From Pollutimonas sp963706785 (GTDB lineage: Bacteria; Pseudomonadota; Gammaproteobacteria; Burkholderiales; Burkholderiaceae_B): a DNA stretch of 64,000 nt. Where the stretch lies: the NCBI GenBank assembly GCA_963706785.1, contig CAVPNJ010000002.1:990798-1054797 (forward strand). Direction: 5' to 3'. The notes under the pieces are model-generated. The model saw only the letters and a list, made by a program, of their open reading frames with translations, searched no databases and was not told the origin of the DNA. Below are positions 17,839 through 28,013 of this stretch, one piece after another. The translations under genes were made by a program, and so were the position numbers. Each line of letters begins with the position of its first letter. Positions within the stretch are counted from its first letter, which is position 1.

Positions 17839-17854
17839 GTGGCCATAAGGCCAC
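17839..17854 (-). terminator. Hairpin between putA and livK
   Basis: GTGGCC and GGCCAC surround a four-base loop, giving a compact palindromic hairpin seven bases after the putA stop in the putA direction. No long T run follows, so it may be a weak terminator or a stem that stabilises the putA mRNA end. Confidence 0.4.
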
Positions 17855-17860
17855 GACCTG

Positions 17861-20800
17861 TCAACCGACCATCATTAAGCTGGCATTACCACCTGCGGCG
17901 GCTGTATTCACGCTTACAGAGACCTCGCGAAGCAGCCCCTCTAGACGGTAGCTATGGCCCGCAGCCAGTTCATCGCTGCTTAAGCCCTGCACCGAAACTA
18001 TAGGACCCGGACGTGCGGCTATCGCCTGGTTTAACGCGCGCAAAGCATCGCTATCGCCCTCAAACAATACAGCCTGGTAGTCGCCTTGTTCGATTTCATC
18101 GATGCCGGCCAACCGTATGGTTTTCAGTTCCGCGGTACTGCGGGCCGTAAAGAAGGCACGGCCAGCGTCGGAGCCCATTAAAACCATGTGATTACCCGTG
18201 CTTCGACACGCTTCATATTGAACGGCAGCGCCGACGTCAGTGGCCGCAACGCATAACACCGTACCTCGTGGCTTCAAGTGATAGACATTACTTTCGCCGG
18301 TAGGTCCCTGCAAGACCAAGGTGGATGCCTTCGCACTATCGGTATCGCACCACGTAGGCAAGCCAGACGGGCGTCGAGCCAGTAAACGCAACAAATACAA
18401 GGGGCCGCCTGCTTTCGGGCCTGTGCCGGAAAGCCCTTCGCCGCCAAATGGCTGCACACCGACGACCGCACCCACAATGTTGCGGTTCACATAAATGTTG
18501 CCAGCATGAATTCGTTCGGATACACGCGCGACCGTCTCATCCAGGCGAGTATGAACGCCGAAAGTAAGCCCATAACCCGTGGCATTGATGGAGTCGATCA
18601 AGCTATCGATATCATCGCGTTTGTAGCGCAATACATGCAAGACGGGACCGAACACTTCTTTCGTCAATGCTGCAGCATCGCTGATTTCGATAATTGTCGG
18701 AGGAACAAACGAACCATGCTGACACTGAGCATCCAATGTAAGCTGATCTATCGCATGACCCGTATCGCGCATGGCCTGGATATGCGCCTTGATACTGGCC
18801 TGCGCCTCGTGATCGATAACGGGACCGACATCGGCCGACAGGGTATCGGTCTTGCCCACCCGTAGCTCTTCCAAGGCGCCACGCAACATGGTCAGCACAT
18901 AATCGGCGCAATCCTCTTGAACACACAACAGCCGCAACGCCGAACAACGCTGCCCTGCCGAGTCGAAGGCCGACGTCAGCACATCGGATACCACTTGCTC
19001 GGCCAAAGCCGAAGAGTCCACGATCATGGCATTCTGGCCACCAGTTTCGGCAATCAATGGAATCGGGTGCCCCGCATCGTCAAGGCGCTCTGCGAGAGTT
19101 CGGGAGATAGAATGAGCCACATCGGTGGAGCCAGTGAACATGACTCCGCGTACGGCCGGACTGGCTACCAGGGCCGCGCCCACCGTTCCGCCCTGACCCG
19201 GCAGTAATTGGATGGCACCTGCAGGCACACCGGCTCGACGCAAAACAGACACAGCCACTGCAGCGATCAAGCTGGTTTGTTCAGCAGGCTTGGCAAGCAC
19301 CGGATTACCTGCTGCCAACGCAGCTGCCACTTGACCGGTAAAAATGGCCAAAGGGAAATTCCATGGGCTAATGCACAGTACGGGGCCAAGGGGTCTATGC
19401 GTATCATTTGAAAATGTTCGCTCGATTTGGGCGGCATAATAGCGTAAGAAATCGACCGCTTCCCGGACTTCAGCGATTGCATTTGAAAGCGACTTGCCCG
19501 CTTCGCGAACAATCAGCCCCAGCAAGGGCTGCATTTCATCCTCCAGCAATTGCGCAGCTCGCAAAAGACACTGCGCACGCTCGGCCACGGGCGTAGACTG
19601 CCAGATCGGGGCCGTATGCACGGCTACCGCCAGAGCGTTCTCGACGTCGGCGTGGTCCGCCTCGATTACATGCCCCACGACATCCCGATGGTCAGCCGGA
19701 TTACGCACCGCCTTGGATTTGGCGTCGTCCCAGGCAATATCATCTGTGCCAAGCATGGGGGCCGCACGCCATACGTGACCAACGCTATTGAGCAGAGCTG
19801 CGGACAAAGAGCCCAAACGGTGCTCATTGGATAGATCCAGACCGGCGGAATTCATCCGGCCTTCAGTGTGCTGGTACAGTTGACGTGGCAGCACGATTTT
19901 GTCGTGAGGTGCGCCTAAAGGCTGAATCCGCATGGCCGACTGAACGGGGTCTGCAATCAGCACGTCGACAGGAATCGCCTCGTCACCAATCTGATTCACG
20001 AAAGAGGTATTCGCGCCGTTTTCCAGAAGACGCCGCACCAGATAGGCCAGCAAAGTCTCGTGTGTTCCCACTGGCGCATAGATACGACAAGGACGATTCA
20101 GTTTCCCCTGGGCCATAGGGCCTGTAACCTCGTCGTACAAGGGCTCACCCATACCGTGCAGACACTGAAATTCATACTGGCCCGGGTAATAGTTTTGTCC
20201 GGCCATATAGTAGATAGCGGCCAGCGTATGGGCGTTGTGGGTGGCGAACTGCGGGTACACCGCTTGCGCTGCATTCAGTAGCTTGCGTGCGCAAGCCAGA
20301 TAAGAAACATCTGTGTAAATTTTGCGTGTATAGACCGGATAGCCTTCTAGTCCTTCGACCTGGGCACGTTTGATTTCCGAATCCCAGTAGGCCCCCTTGA
20401 CGAGCCGCAGCATCAATCTATGCCCGCTGCGCTGTGCCAGATCTATTATGTAATCGATGACATACGGGGCACGTTTTTGATAAGCCTGAACGACAAATCC
20501 GATGCCATTCCAGCCCGAGAGTTCCGGATCGAAACATAAGGCTTCAAGCAAGTCCAATGAAATTTCAAGGCGATCGGCTTCTTCCGCATCGATATTCAAC
20601 CCTATGTCGTAGCTGCGAGCCAATTTCGCCAGGGCCTGCATGCGCGGCAGAAGCTCGGCCATTACCCGCTCGCGTTGTGCCCGGGAATAGCGGGGATGTA
20701 GGGCAGATAGCTTTATGGAGATACCCGGCCCTTCGTAGATTCCACGCCCATGCGAAGCCTTGCCGATTGCGTGGATCGCTTGTTCATAAGAAATGTAATA

Positions 20801-21682
20801 GCGCTCAGCGTCGGCGGAGGTGGTTGCGGCTTCGCCAAGCATATCGTACGAATACCGAAAACCCTTCTCTTCGAGCTTGCGGCTATTTGCCAACGCAGCC
20901 GAGATCGTTTGCCCGGTGACGAACTGTTCGCCCATCATGCGCATGGCGATATCTACGCCCTTGCGGATCAAAGGTTCGCCGCCTTTACCGATCAGACGCG
21001 TTAGCGCTTTAGACAAGGACTGTTCACTGTTCACACTGACAAGCTTGCCAGTGAGCATCAGCCCCCATGTTGCCGCGTTCACGAATAAGGATGGAGACTC
21101 ACCCATGTGGGAACGCCAGTCACCGTGACTTATTTTGTCGCGTATCAGAGCGTCGCGAGTAACACGATCTGGAATGCGCAGCAGGGCCTCTGCAAGACAC
21201 ATCAAGGCCACACCCTCTTGACTCGATAAAGAAAACTCCTGAATCAAGCCTTCGACCCCACCGAATTTGCGCTTGCCGCGCAACGCCTCTACCAGACGGC
21301 GCGCGAGGACTTGTACTTCTTGTGCTTGGGCCGTTCGAGCCAGCCCTATGAGCACGGGTACGCATTCCGGCTCGGGCCGCCGATAGGCTGAAGTAATGGC
21401 GGCGCGCAATACAGACTGGGGCTGAATATCTTGCGCAAAATCGTAAAAAGGCAGCGAGTGCTCTGATACGAAGGATTCCTCGCCGGGAAGCTCGCCATCG
21501 ACGGTTCCGAAATAAGAAATCTCTGCAGGTAGTTGTCCACGCTCGATGGCGTCAACGTACGCCAGGACGGCTTGTTTGTGTAACCAGTGCGGAGTGCAGC
21601 CCAGTTTGTTCGCCGCAACCTTCAGACGCTCGCGCAGCGTCTCGTCAACCTTGACACCCAATGTAGTCGTAGCCATCGCCAT
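17861..21682 (-). CDS. putA: PutA, trifunctional proline dehydrogenase / P5C dehydrogenase / repressor
   Basis: A 1273-residue enzyme that oxidises proline to glutamate in two steps and also represses its own gene. The N-terminus (TTTLGVKVDETLRERLKVAA) is the ribbon-helix-helix DNA-binding domain, so this is the regulatory class. The proline dehydrogenase barrel follows with QYEFQCLHGMGEPLYDEV and RIYAPVGTHETLLAYLVRRL. The aldehyde dehydrogenase part has ISPWNFPLAIFTGQVAAALA, AETGGQNAMIVDSSAL and SAGQRCSALRLLCVQED with the catalytic cysteine near residue 910. The frame is intact. GTTGCA-like repeats upstream are the expected autoregulatory sites. Confidence 0.97.
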   Translation of the reverse strand: MAMATTTLGVKVDETLRERLKVAANKLGCTPHWLHKQAVLAYVDAIERGQLPAEISYFGTVDGELPGEESFVSEHSLPFYDFAQDIQPQSVLRAAITSAYRRPEPECVPVLIGLARTAQAQEVQVLARRLVEALRGKRKFGGVEGLIQEFSLSSQEGVALMCLAEALLRIPDRVTRDALIRDKISHGDWRSHMGESPSLFVNAATWGLMLTGKLVSVNSEQSLSKALTRLIGKGGEPLIRKGVDIAMRMMGEQFVTGQTISAALANSRKLEEKGFRYSYDMLGEAATTSADAERYYISYEQAIHAIGKASHGRGIYEGPGISIKLSALHPRYSRAQRERVMAELLPRMQALAKLARSYDIGLNIDAEEADRLEISLDLLEALCFDPELSGWNGIGFVVQAYQKRAPYVIDYIIDLAQRSGHRLMLRLVKGAYWDSEIKRAQVEGLEGYPVYTRKIYTDVSYLACARKLLNAAQAVYPQFATHNAHTLAAIYYMAGQNYYPGQYEFQCLHGMGEPLYDEVTGPMAQGKLNRPCRIYAPVGTHETLLAYLVRRLLENGANTSFVNQIGDEAIPVDVLIADPVQSAMRIQPLGAPHDKIVLPRQLYQHTEGRMNSAGLDLSNEHRLGSLSAALLNSVGHVWRAAPMLGTDDIAWDDAKSKAVRNPADHRDVVGHVIEADHADVENALAVAVHTAPIWQSTPVAERAQCLLRAAQLLEDEMQPLLGLIVREAGKSLSNAIAEVREAVDFLRYYAAQIERTFSNDTHRPLGPVLCISPWNFPLAIFTGQVAAALAAGNPVLAKPAEQTSLIAAVAVSVLRRAGVPAGAIQLLPGQGGTVGAALVASPAVRGVMFTGSTDVAHSISRTLAERLDDAGHPIPLIAETGGQNAMIVDSSALAEQVVSDVLTSAFDSAGQRCSALRLLCVQEDCADYVLTMLRGALEELRVGKTDTLSADVGPVIDHEAQASIKAHIQAMRDTGHAIDQLTLDAQCQHGSFVPPTIIEISDAAALTKEVFGPVLHVLRYKRDDIDSLIDSINATGYGLTFGVHTRLDETVARVSERIHAGNIYVNRNIVGAVVGVQPFGGEGLSGTGPKAGGPLYLLRLLARRPSGLPTWCDTDSAKASTLVLQGPTGESNVYHLKPRGTVLCVAATDVGAAVQYEACRSTGNHMVLMGSDAGRAFFTARSTAELKTIRLAGIDEIEQGDYQAVLFEGDSDALRALNQAIAARPGPIVSVQGLSSDELAAGHSYRLEGLLREVSVSVNTAAAGGNASLMMVG

Positions 21683-21773
21683 ACCTTGTAAGCCGTATCA
21701 GGAAAAATGCGTGCCGGCTGAGGCCTCGCACACCGCTCCATCTTGTTTACAACACGGTCACAGATATTAAAGA

Positions 21774-21836
21774 GGTTGCACCTTTTCTTGCACTATGGTT
21801 AACCCTGAACTGATATGACACTTAAAAGGTACAACC
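21774..21836 (-). promoter_or_regulatory. PutA-type operator repeats upstream of putA
   Basis: GGTTGCACCTTTT at 21774-21786 and its near-perfect reverse complement AAAAGGTACAACC at 21824-21836 (12 of 13 match) flank 37 bases, about 90 to 155 bases before the putA start. The first arm contains GTTGCA, the core recognised by the E. coli PutA DNA-binding domain. The second arm lies within the last codons of pqiC. Autorepression by PutA is the likely role. Confidence 0.6.
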
Positions 21837-22454
21837 CTTTAATTGGACATCTAGGTCTTCGTTACCGGAACGGCCGGACAACTGAACGGCAATTAACGCC
21901 GCCAAACGGCGAAGCGCTATCTGGTGCCCTGCTACCATTGCCGACATACCGGGTTCGACCGGGACCATCGTTTCGGCACGGCAAATCCGGACTTTTTCAC
22001 TTGGCTGGTTAACCGGAGTCAGACGCCAAGTCGCATCAAGGACTGCATGCTGATTATAAAGCGACTCGAACCGTTGTACCTGCATATCGATCTTCCAAAC
22101 CGGCAACGAGTCCGGCGATCCACCAGCGATATCCAGTACGCCCAAGCTCTGCGTCAATTCATTCGACAACGCATTACGAATCTCGTCAGACAGCGGAGAC
22201 GCCCAAAGCGATCCATTCAAAGGGATGACTTGGGCCGCCGCCGGCTCACTTATAACAATTTGCGGACGATCCACCTGCTCCGGGAGTCCGATATGCTGCA
22301 CACTGATTGCGTATCGCTGGGCCGCCTTGGTGCGCGGCACAGTCGACTGCGAGTTTGAAACACTAGCCAGGGTGTAATACTGGGCGGGAACGGTGGAGCA
22401 GGCGGTTAAGATCCCACTGAGCGTTGCGATACAACAAAATCTGCCAAGTGGCAT
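21822..22454 (-). CDS. pqiC: PqiC-like outer-membrane lipoprotein
   Basis: A 210-residue ABC-transport auxiliary lipoprotein (PqiC/YmbA family, formerly DUF330). A signal peptide ends at the lipobox LTAC. Family landmarks are YYTLASV near the N-terminus, ISVQHIGLPEQVDRPQIVI, LWASPLSDEIRNALSNEL and a final stretch ending in a cysteine. It lies eight bases after pqiB on the same strand, and PqiC is known to anchor the PqiB tunnel to the outer membrane. The last codons overlap a PutA-type operator arm. Confidence 0.88.
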   Translation of the reverse strand: MPLGRFCCIATLSGILTACSTVPAQYYTLASVSNSQSTVPRTKAAQRYAISVQHIGLPEQVDRPQIVISEPAAAQVIPLNGSLWASPLSDEIRNALSNELTQSLGVLDIAGGSPDSLPVWKIDMQVQRFESLYNQHAVLDATWRLTPVNQPSEKVRICRAETMVPVEPGMSAMVAGHQIALRRLAALIAVQLSGRSGNEDLDVQLKGCTF

Positions 22455-22462
22455 GGCGTTTC

Positions 22463-24166
22463 CTAAGGGGTAACTGACAGAACATCACGGGCGGGCCCCC
22501 GCAATAGCGCCGTTGGATGGGTTTGTAGATAGTCCGCCAAGGCGCGCAACGATTTCGCCGCGGTACTAATTTCTCGCAGAGTGCGATCCATGTTGTCATT
22601 CATGGGCGAGCCCTCGGCAACCAATCTGTCGATGCTGCCCAAGGATTTCTGAGCGGCCTTCAACATTGCGTTAACTTGCGGAGCTACCTTTCCATCCAGG
22701 CCGTCGACGAGTTTCGTCACCGACTTGAGGCTTGAGCGCAAGTCAGTGCTGATACCGTCGAAGGGGATCGCATCAATTTTGGTGACTATGCTGCTAATCT
22801 GCTGCTGCAGACGATCAAAGTCGCCGGCGATCGTCGGCATGAGCAGTGGCACGGCGTTGCGATCAAAAGCCACGGGTTTGGCATCCGGGAAAAACTCAAG
22901 CGCTATATATTGCTGGCCGGTAAGTAGGTTCGCTGTCCGCATCTGGGCGCGCAAACCGTTCTTGACCATAATGGTCATCAGGCTTGCCCCTGAATCGCCA
23001 GAATTCTTGTCCTGCTTTACAAGATTTTCGTAGGCGGCACCGAAACGCATCGGATAAAGCTCCCCCTTTACCAGCGCGTAGAAATGCTTATCTTTAGGAT
23101 CGAATTCAAGATCGACATCGATTACCTTACCCAGTTCCAGCCCGCGAAAATCAATAGGAGCCCCCACCTTAAGACCCCGAATCGACTGTCGGAAATGCAT
23201 TTGTATGGCAAACGGCGGTCCGTCTGGATCCGCCATTGCCTGTGTTTGCGTAGAAGCAAGCTTGAATTTCGAGTCGGGCTCGGCGGCTGTAACGTTGTTT
23301 TCGTCAACCGATGCGAACGCTATTCCGCCCGCCATGACGGACACAAGCGAACCCGTCTGTACATTGAATCCATCGGCATTCAGCGACAAATTGACGCCGC
23401 TTGCATTCCAAAACCGGGTATCTGATGTAACGAATTTATCGTTCGGCCCGTCAATGAAAATCTGAATAGCGACAGCCCTGCCCCCTGTATCAAAATCGTA
23501 GCCAATGACGCGTCCGACTTGTATGCGCCTGTAATAGACAGGCGAGCCAATTTCCAGGGAACCCAAATCGGAAGCTAGCAAAGTAAAACGCGTTCCAGGA
23601 CGCCCGCTGGTGATCTCGGGAGGCTTCTCCAGGCCGGTAAACTCGTAAACTGGTTCTTCGCCGCTCTTGGATTCGGCAGCATCCACACTAATGTATGCGC
23701 CGGATAATAAGGTGCCCAGACCCGATACGCCGCTGATGCCCAGACGGGGACGCACCACCCAGAAGCGGGTACCTTCCTGGGTTACATAACTCGATCCCTC
23801 GCTATTGAGTTCTGCGTCAACCAAAACCCTTGAACGATCCGACGCCACCCTGATGTCAGTGACCAAGCCTATGACGACGTCTTTGTATCGCACCTTGGTC
23901 TGCCCTACCTCGAGTCCGTCGGCAGACTCGAAGCTAATTGTGATGGTCGGTCCGGTATGCATCCAGTTACGGACCAGCAATGACGCGCCGACAAGGGCAG
24001 CCACCAGAGGCACGAGCCATATCCAGGAAAATCGCGACTCGCGCCGGGGCTTAACATCAGGCTGACGCAGTCCTGAGTTTGACTCCGATGCAGCAGTTCG
24101 ATTGGCCCCGTCGCTATCTGGCGATGCCCCCTTGTTGGTTCCTGAATCGGTCTTGTTATCTGTCAT
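22463..24166 (-). CDS. pqiB: PqiB, MCE-domain lipid-transport protein
   Basis: A 567-residue protein with one N-terminal membrane helix (SWIWLVPLVAALVGASLLV) and three MCE domains, each opening with a pattern like ITISFESADGLEVGQTKVRY, FTLLASDLGSLEIGSPVYYR or FRQSIRGLKVGAPIDFRGLE. In E. coli PqiB these domains stack into a hexameric tunnel across the periplasm that carries lipids between membranes. A helical C-terminal region follows. Start ATG at 24166, about 40 bases after pqiA. With PqiA and PqiC it forms a complete Pqi system. Confidence 0.93.
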   Translation of the reverse strand: MTDNKTDSGTNKGASPDSDGANRTAASESNSGLRQPDVKPRRESRFSWIWLVPLVAALVGASLLVRNWMHTGPTITISFESADGLEVGQTKVRYKDVVIGLVTDIRVASDRSRVLVDAELNSEGSSYVTQEGTRFWVVRPRLGISGVSGLGTLLSGAYISVDAAESKSGEEPVYEFTGLEKPPEITSGRPGTRFTLLASDLGSLEIGSPVYYRRIQVGRVIGYDFDTGGRAVAIQIFIDGPNDKFVTSDTRFWNASGVNLSLNADGFNVQTGSLVSVMAGGIAFASVDENNVTAAEPDSKFKLASTQTQAMADPDGPPFAIQMHFRQSIRGLKVGAPIDFRGLELGKVIDVDLEFDPKDKHFYALVKGELYPMRFGAAYENLVKQDKNSGDSGASLMTIMVKNGLRAQMRTANLLTGQQYIALEFFPDAKPVAFDRNAVPLLMPTIAGDFDRLQQQISSIVTKIDAIPFDGISTDLRSSLKSVTKLVDGLDGKVAPQVNAMLKAAQKSLGSIDRLVAEGSPMNDNMDRTLREISTAAKSLRALADYLQTHPTALLRGPARDVLSVTP

Positions 24167-24204
24167 ACATTCTTCTTAAGACTGGGCTACCGAGTTGCCA
24201 TATG

Positions 24205-25482
24205 CTATGCAGCTGCATCCGGGCGCGATTGTATCGTTTCCAACCGATGTGACGCTGGCTGCTGATCCCAGCCGCGCCGTGGATCATAGCTTAAAGCTGC
24301 AAGCATCGTTAGGATGACAACCATGCCAAAACTGGCGGCGCCTGGGCCGGCGATAACTTGAGAGATGCCAGGAAAGTCAGCCATTGCCGACATTAGTATC
24401 ACGACGAAGACATCCAGCATTGACCATTGACCGATAAATTCGATAAGTTCGTATAGTCGCGTGCGTTGCCGTTGTATAGTTCGGCCGCGCCAATGTCTGT
24501 TAAGCATCAAGACCGTCAATGCAAATAGCTTGGTCAAGGGCACAACCAGGCTCGCGACGAACACGATTAGCGCGAGATCCCAGGACCCCAAATGCCATAG
24601 CTCAATGACGCCGCCCAGAATCGTGTGGGCGCTCTCGCCTGCAGCGGTGCGAACCCGCATCACTGGAAGAATATTGGCCGGAATGTAAACGATAGCCGCG
24701 GCTATGACCAGGGCCCAGACACGCGCCGCAGAATCCGGTTTACGCAAATGAATTCGCGCATTGCACCGATTGCAGGAACATGTATCGGACCCGGGCGCGA
24801 TATTCTGCACGAATCCACAAGCACCACAGGATGCCACGGGCTTGTCCATGGAGACATTCGGACCGGAAATCTGCACCAGTCCCGCGTCTTCTGCATAGCC
24901 CCATAAACGATGTGCTGTAAGCCGGCTGATACCTGTCAGCAGAAACGTCAGGATCGCAAAAGCCCACAAGGCGGGCCCAACAGTAAGCGTAGCCAGACCC
25001 GAAAATTTCACGATGGCGACTAGAATGCCTAGCATCAGAACGGGGATCATGCTCCACGATTCGACTAGATGAAAGAACCGCAACCCATAATTGAAATCGC
25101 CTGGCAATCGCCGTGAATGGATCGCCATTAGCGCCCATAATAAAAACAGCAGTTGCGTCAGTGGCAGCCAAAAACCGAATAATCCGGTCATGATGGCCAA
25201 TACTTCGTGACCTTGATGCCAGGTCATCCAAAGAGCCCCGGGTAAAGATGCGTCGACCGTGAGGCCTTGCAGGTTTAGGTGGGCGATGGGAAAACAATTG
25301 GCAATGACGAAGATGACCAGTGCACCTACAACCAGGGCTAACCAGCCCTGAAGTGATACTCCGCTTTGACGGTACAGCACGTAGCCACATCGGGTGCATG
25401 TGGCAATTGCACCCGACTCAATGGGCATGCGCTCGTGTAAGGTAGCGCAATGCTCACATTCGACAATCCGGCGTCCTGCCAT
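24205..25482 (-). CDS. pqiA: PqiA, polytopic membrane partner of PqiB
   Basis: A 425-residue inner-membrane protein with two repeated PqiA domains. Each begins with a zinc-ribbon-like pair of cysteine motifs: CEHCATLHERMP with CTRCGYVLYR, and CGACGFVQNIAP with CNRCNARIHLR. Four hydrophobic segments follow each repeat, including LVVFVIANCFP-like and VYIPANILPVMRV motifs. The preferred start is the ATG at 25482, which overlaps the clpA stop (TGATG). This overlap implies coupling of the Pqi genes to clpA, an unusual arrangement. Confidence 0.92.
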   Translation of the reverse strand: MAGRRIVECEHCATLHERMPIESGAIATCTRCGYVLYRQSGVSLQGWLALVVGALVIFVIANCFPIAHLNLQGLTVDASLPGALWMTWHQGHEVLAIMTGLFGFWLPLTQLLFLLWALMAIHSRRLPGDFNYGLRFFHLVESWSMIPVLMLGILVAIVKFSGLATLTVGPALWAFAILTFLLTGISRLTAHRLWGYAEDAGLVQISGPNVSMDKPVASCGACGFVQNIAPGSDTCSCNRCNARIHLRKPDSAARVWALVIAAAIVYIPANILPVMRVRTAAGESAHTILGGVIELWHLGSWDLALIVFVASLVVPLTKLFALTVLMLNRHWRGRTIQRQRTRLYELIEFIGQWSMLDVFVVILMSAMADFPGISQVIAGPGAASFGMVVILTMLAALSYDPRRGWDQQPASHRLETIQSRPDAAA

Positions 25483-27809
25483 CAATCAACGAGCTCGGGT
25501 TCCGGAAGGGATGGCGAAGCATGGTTCGACTTTGAAGACTTCTCAGTCTTTGGCGACAAGATGAGTTCGACTTTACCGTCTTTATCGAGTCCGACCTCGA
25601 CATGCCCGCCGTCTGCCAAACGCCCAAACAACAATTCGTCGGCCAGAGCACGGCGTATTGTGTCCTGGATGAGCCGCTGCATGGGACGTGCGCCCATGGC
25701 AGGATCGAAGCCCTCTTTGGCCAGATGCTCGCGCAGTTCTTGTGTGAATACGACCTCGACCCGTTTCTCGTGCAACTGGTCTTCGAGCTGCATGAGGAAT
25801 TTGTCGACCACTCGTAGAATAATGTCGCGCGAAGCGGCGTGAAGCTGATGATCGCATCAAGCCGATTGCGAAATTCGGGTGTGAACAGACGCTTGATGTC
25901 GGCCATTTCATCGCCGGTACGCGCCTGTGCGTCGCGAATCCGATGCTGGTTTGGTTGAGCGCTTCGGCGCCTGCATTAGTCGTCATGACCATGATGACGT
26001 TACGAAAGTCGGACTTGCGGCCGTTATTGTCGGTCAAGCGTGCCGTGATCCATCACCTGCAGCAGGATGTTGTAGACATCGGGGTGCGCTTTCTCGATTT
26101 CGTCCAGCAGCAGCACGCAATGAGGTTGCTTGCTGATGGCCTCGGTAAGCAGCCCGCCCTGATCGAACCCGACATAGCCCGGAGGCGCGCCGATAAGGCG
26201 TGACACCGTATGCCGCTCCATGTATTCCGACATATCGAAGCGCAGGAGCTCGATACCCAATACAAAAGCCAGTTGCCGTGCGACTTCGGTCTTGCCCACG
26301 CCGGTGGGACCGGAAAACAGGAAGGAGCCAATGGGCTTGTCGGGACGACCGAGTCCTGACCGCGCCATTTTAATGGCAGCCGACAATGCTTCGATGGCTG
26401 CATCTTGGCCAAACACGACAGTTTTCAGATCGCGCTCGAGCGTCGCGAGCTTGCTGCGGTCGTCGTTGGATACGCTTTGCGGCGGAATGCGGGCGATTTT
26501 GGCAACCGTGGCCTGCACTCTCGGCCTTGCCAATAACTTTCTTTTGCCGTGAACGCGGAAGCAACCGCTGCGCTGCGCCGGCTTCGTCGATGACGTCGAT
26601 GGCTTTATCGGGCAAGGAAACGATCGTTGATGTGACGCGCCGCCAGTTCAGCCGCAGCCGTAATGGCAGCTGCCGAATAGCGAACACCGTGGTGCGCTTC
26701 GAAGTGACCTTTCAGGCCGCGCAAGATTTGAACTGTTTGCTCGACGGTAGGTTCGGCGTACATCGATTTTTTGAAAGCGGCGCGATAAAGCGTGGTCTTT
26801 TTCGAAAATGCCGCGGTACTCGTTATAGGTAGTAGCGCCCATGCACTTCAGCTGGCCAGACGACAAGGCAGGCTTGAGCAGATTAGAAGCGTCGAGCGTG
26901 CCACCCGAGGCAGAGCCGGCACCGATAAGGGTATGAATTTCGTCGATAAAAAGAATGGCGTTGGTGTTGTCTTTCAGAGACTTCAATACGCCCTTTGAGC
27001 CGTTGTTCGAAGTCGCCGCGGTATTTAGTGCCGGCCAGCAAAGCGCCCATGTCGAGAGCGTAGACTTCGGCGTCGGCAAGAATTTCAGGGACATCGCCTT
27101 TGGTGATCCGCCATGCCAGCCCTTCGGCAATGGCAGTTTTACCCACGCCTGCTTCGCCGACGAGCAAAGGATTGTTTTTACGGCGCCGGCATAACACCTG
27201 TATGACCCGTTCGACTTCGTGTTCGCGACCAATAAGCGGGTCGATGCGCCCGTGGCGCGCTTCGGCGTTCAGGTCGGTAGCGTAGAGTTCGAGCGGCGAT
27301 TTCTGCTGGTCGGACTTCGGCTCAGCTTCAGACATCTGAGACTTAGCAGGTTCGGGCGTAGGCTCGTCGTTAGCCTTGGTAATACCATGAGATAGAAAAT
27401 TGACAACATCAAGGCGAGTCACACCTTGCTGCTGCAGAAAGTAAACGGCATGGGAGTCTTTTTCGCCATACATGGCTACCAACACGTTCGCACCAGTTAC
27501 CGTGTTCTTGTTGGAATTTCCCGACGACACATGCATGATGGCACGCTGGATCACCCGCTGAAACCCCAAGGTGGGCTGGGTGTCGACTTCGTCTTCACCA
27601 GGAAATACCGGCGTGTTTTCGTTAATGAACTTGCGCAGCTCTTGCCGCAAGACATCGATATTGGCCGAGCAGGCGCGCAGGACCTCGACGGCAGCGGCAT
27701 TGTCAAGCAAGGAGAGCAATAAGTGCTCTACCGTAATAAATTCATGTCGCGCGGTGCGGGCCTCGACAAAGGCCATGTGCAGGCTGACTTCAAGTTCTTC
27801 GGAGATCAC
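25482..27809 (-). CDS. clpA: ClpA unfoldase of ClpAP (seven apparent frameshifts)
   Basis: AAA+ unfoldase that feeds substrates to ClpP and works with ClpS on N-degrons. The GTG start (27809, with GGAGGAA upstream) begins ISEELEVSLHMAFVEAR. The Clp N-domain, D1 Walker A GEAGVGKTAIAEGLAWR, LLAGTKYRGDFEQRLKG, D2 Walker A FSGPTGVGKTEVARQLAF and the C-terminal FDPAMGARPMQRLIQ are all recognisable, but in shifting frames. Breaks lie near 26992, 26760, 26615, 26520, 26035 (one base extra each), 25934 and 25829 (one base missing each). The corrected protein is 774 residues, normal for ClpA. No independent stop codon is present, which favours sequence error over decay. Confidence 0.85.
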
Positions 27810-28013
27810 GCTTCCTCCATACATATCGGAGCGGACAAACAATTCGATAAATCTTATTCTATGACTAAATCGACCTTGTGTATCAACATTAATAAAAGAG
27901 TCATCTTAGTGTTACCAGCCAACATCATATTGACCGATAGTTCTTACTATACCCGTACTTTTTCCGGAGTGTGCATGACAATGCCGGCGTTGTGAAACAA
28001 AGGTTAGATCTAG

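Noticed and set aside
25482..27809. Programmed ribosomal frameshifting in clpA
   Set aside because: There are seven breaks in both directions with no slippery heptamer and stimulatory structure pattern; one programmed shift per gene would be usual.
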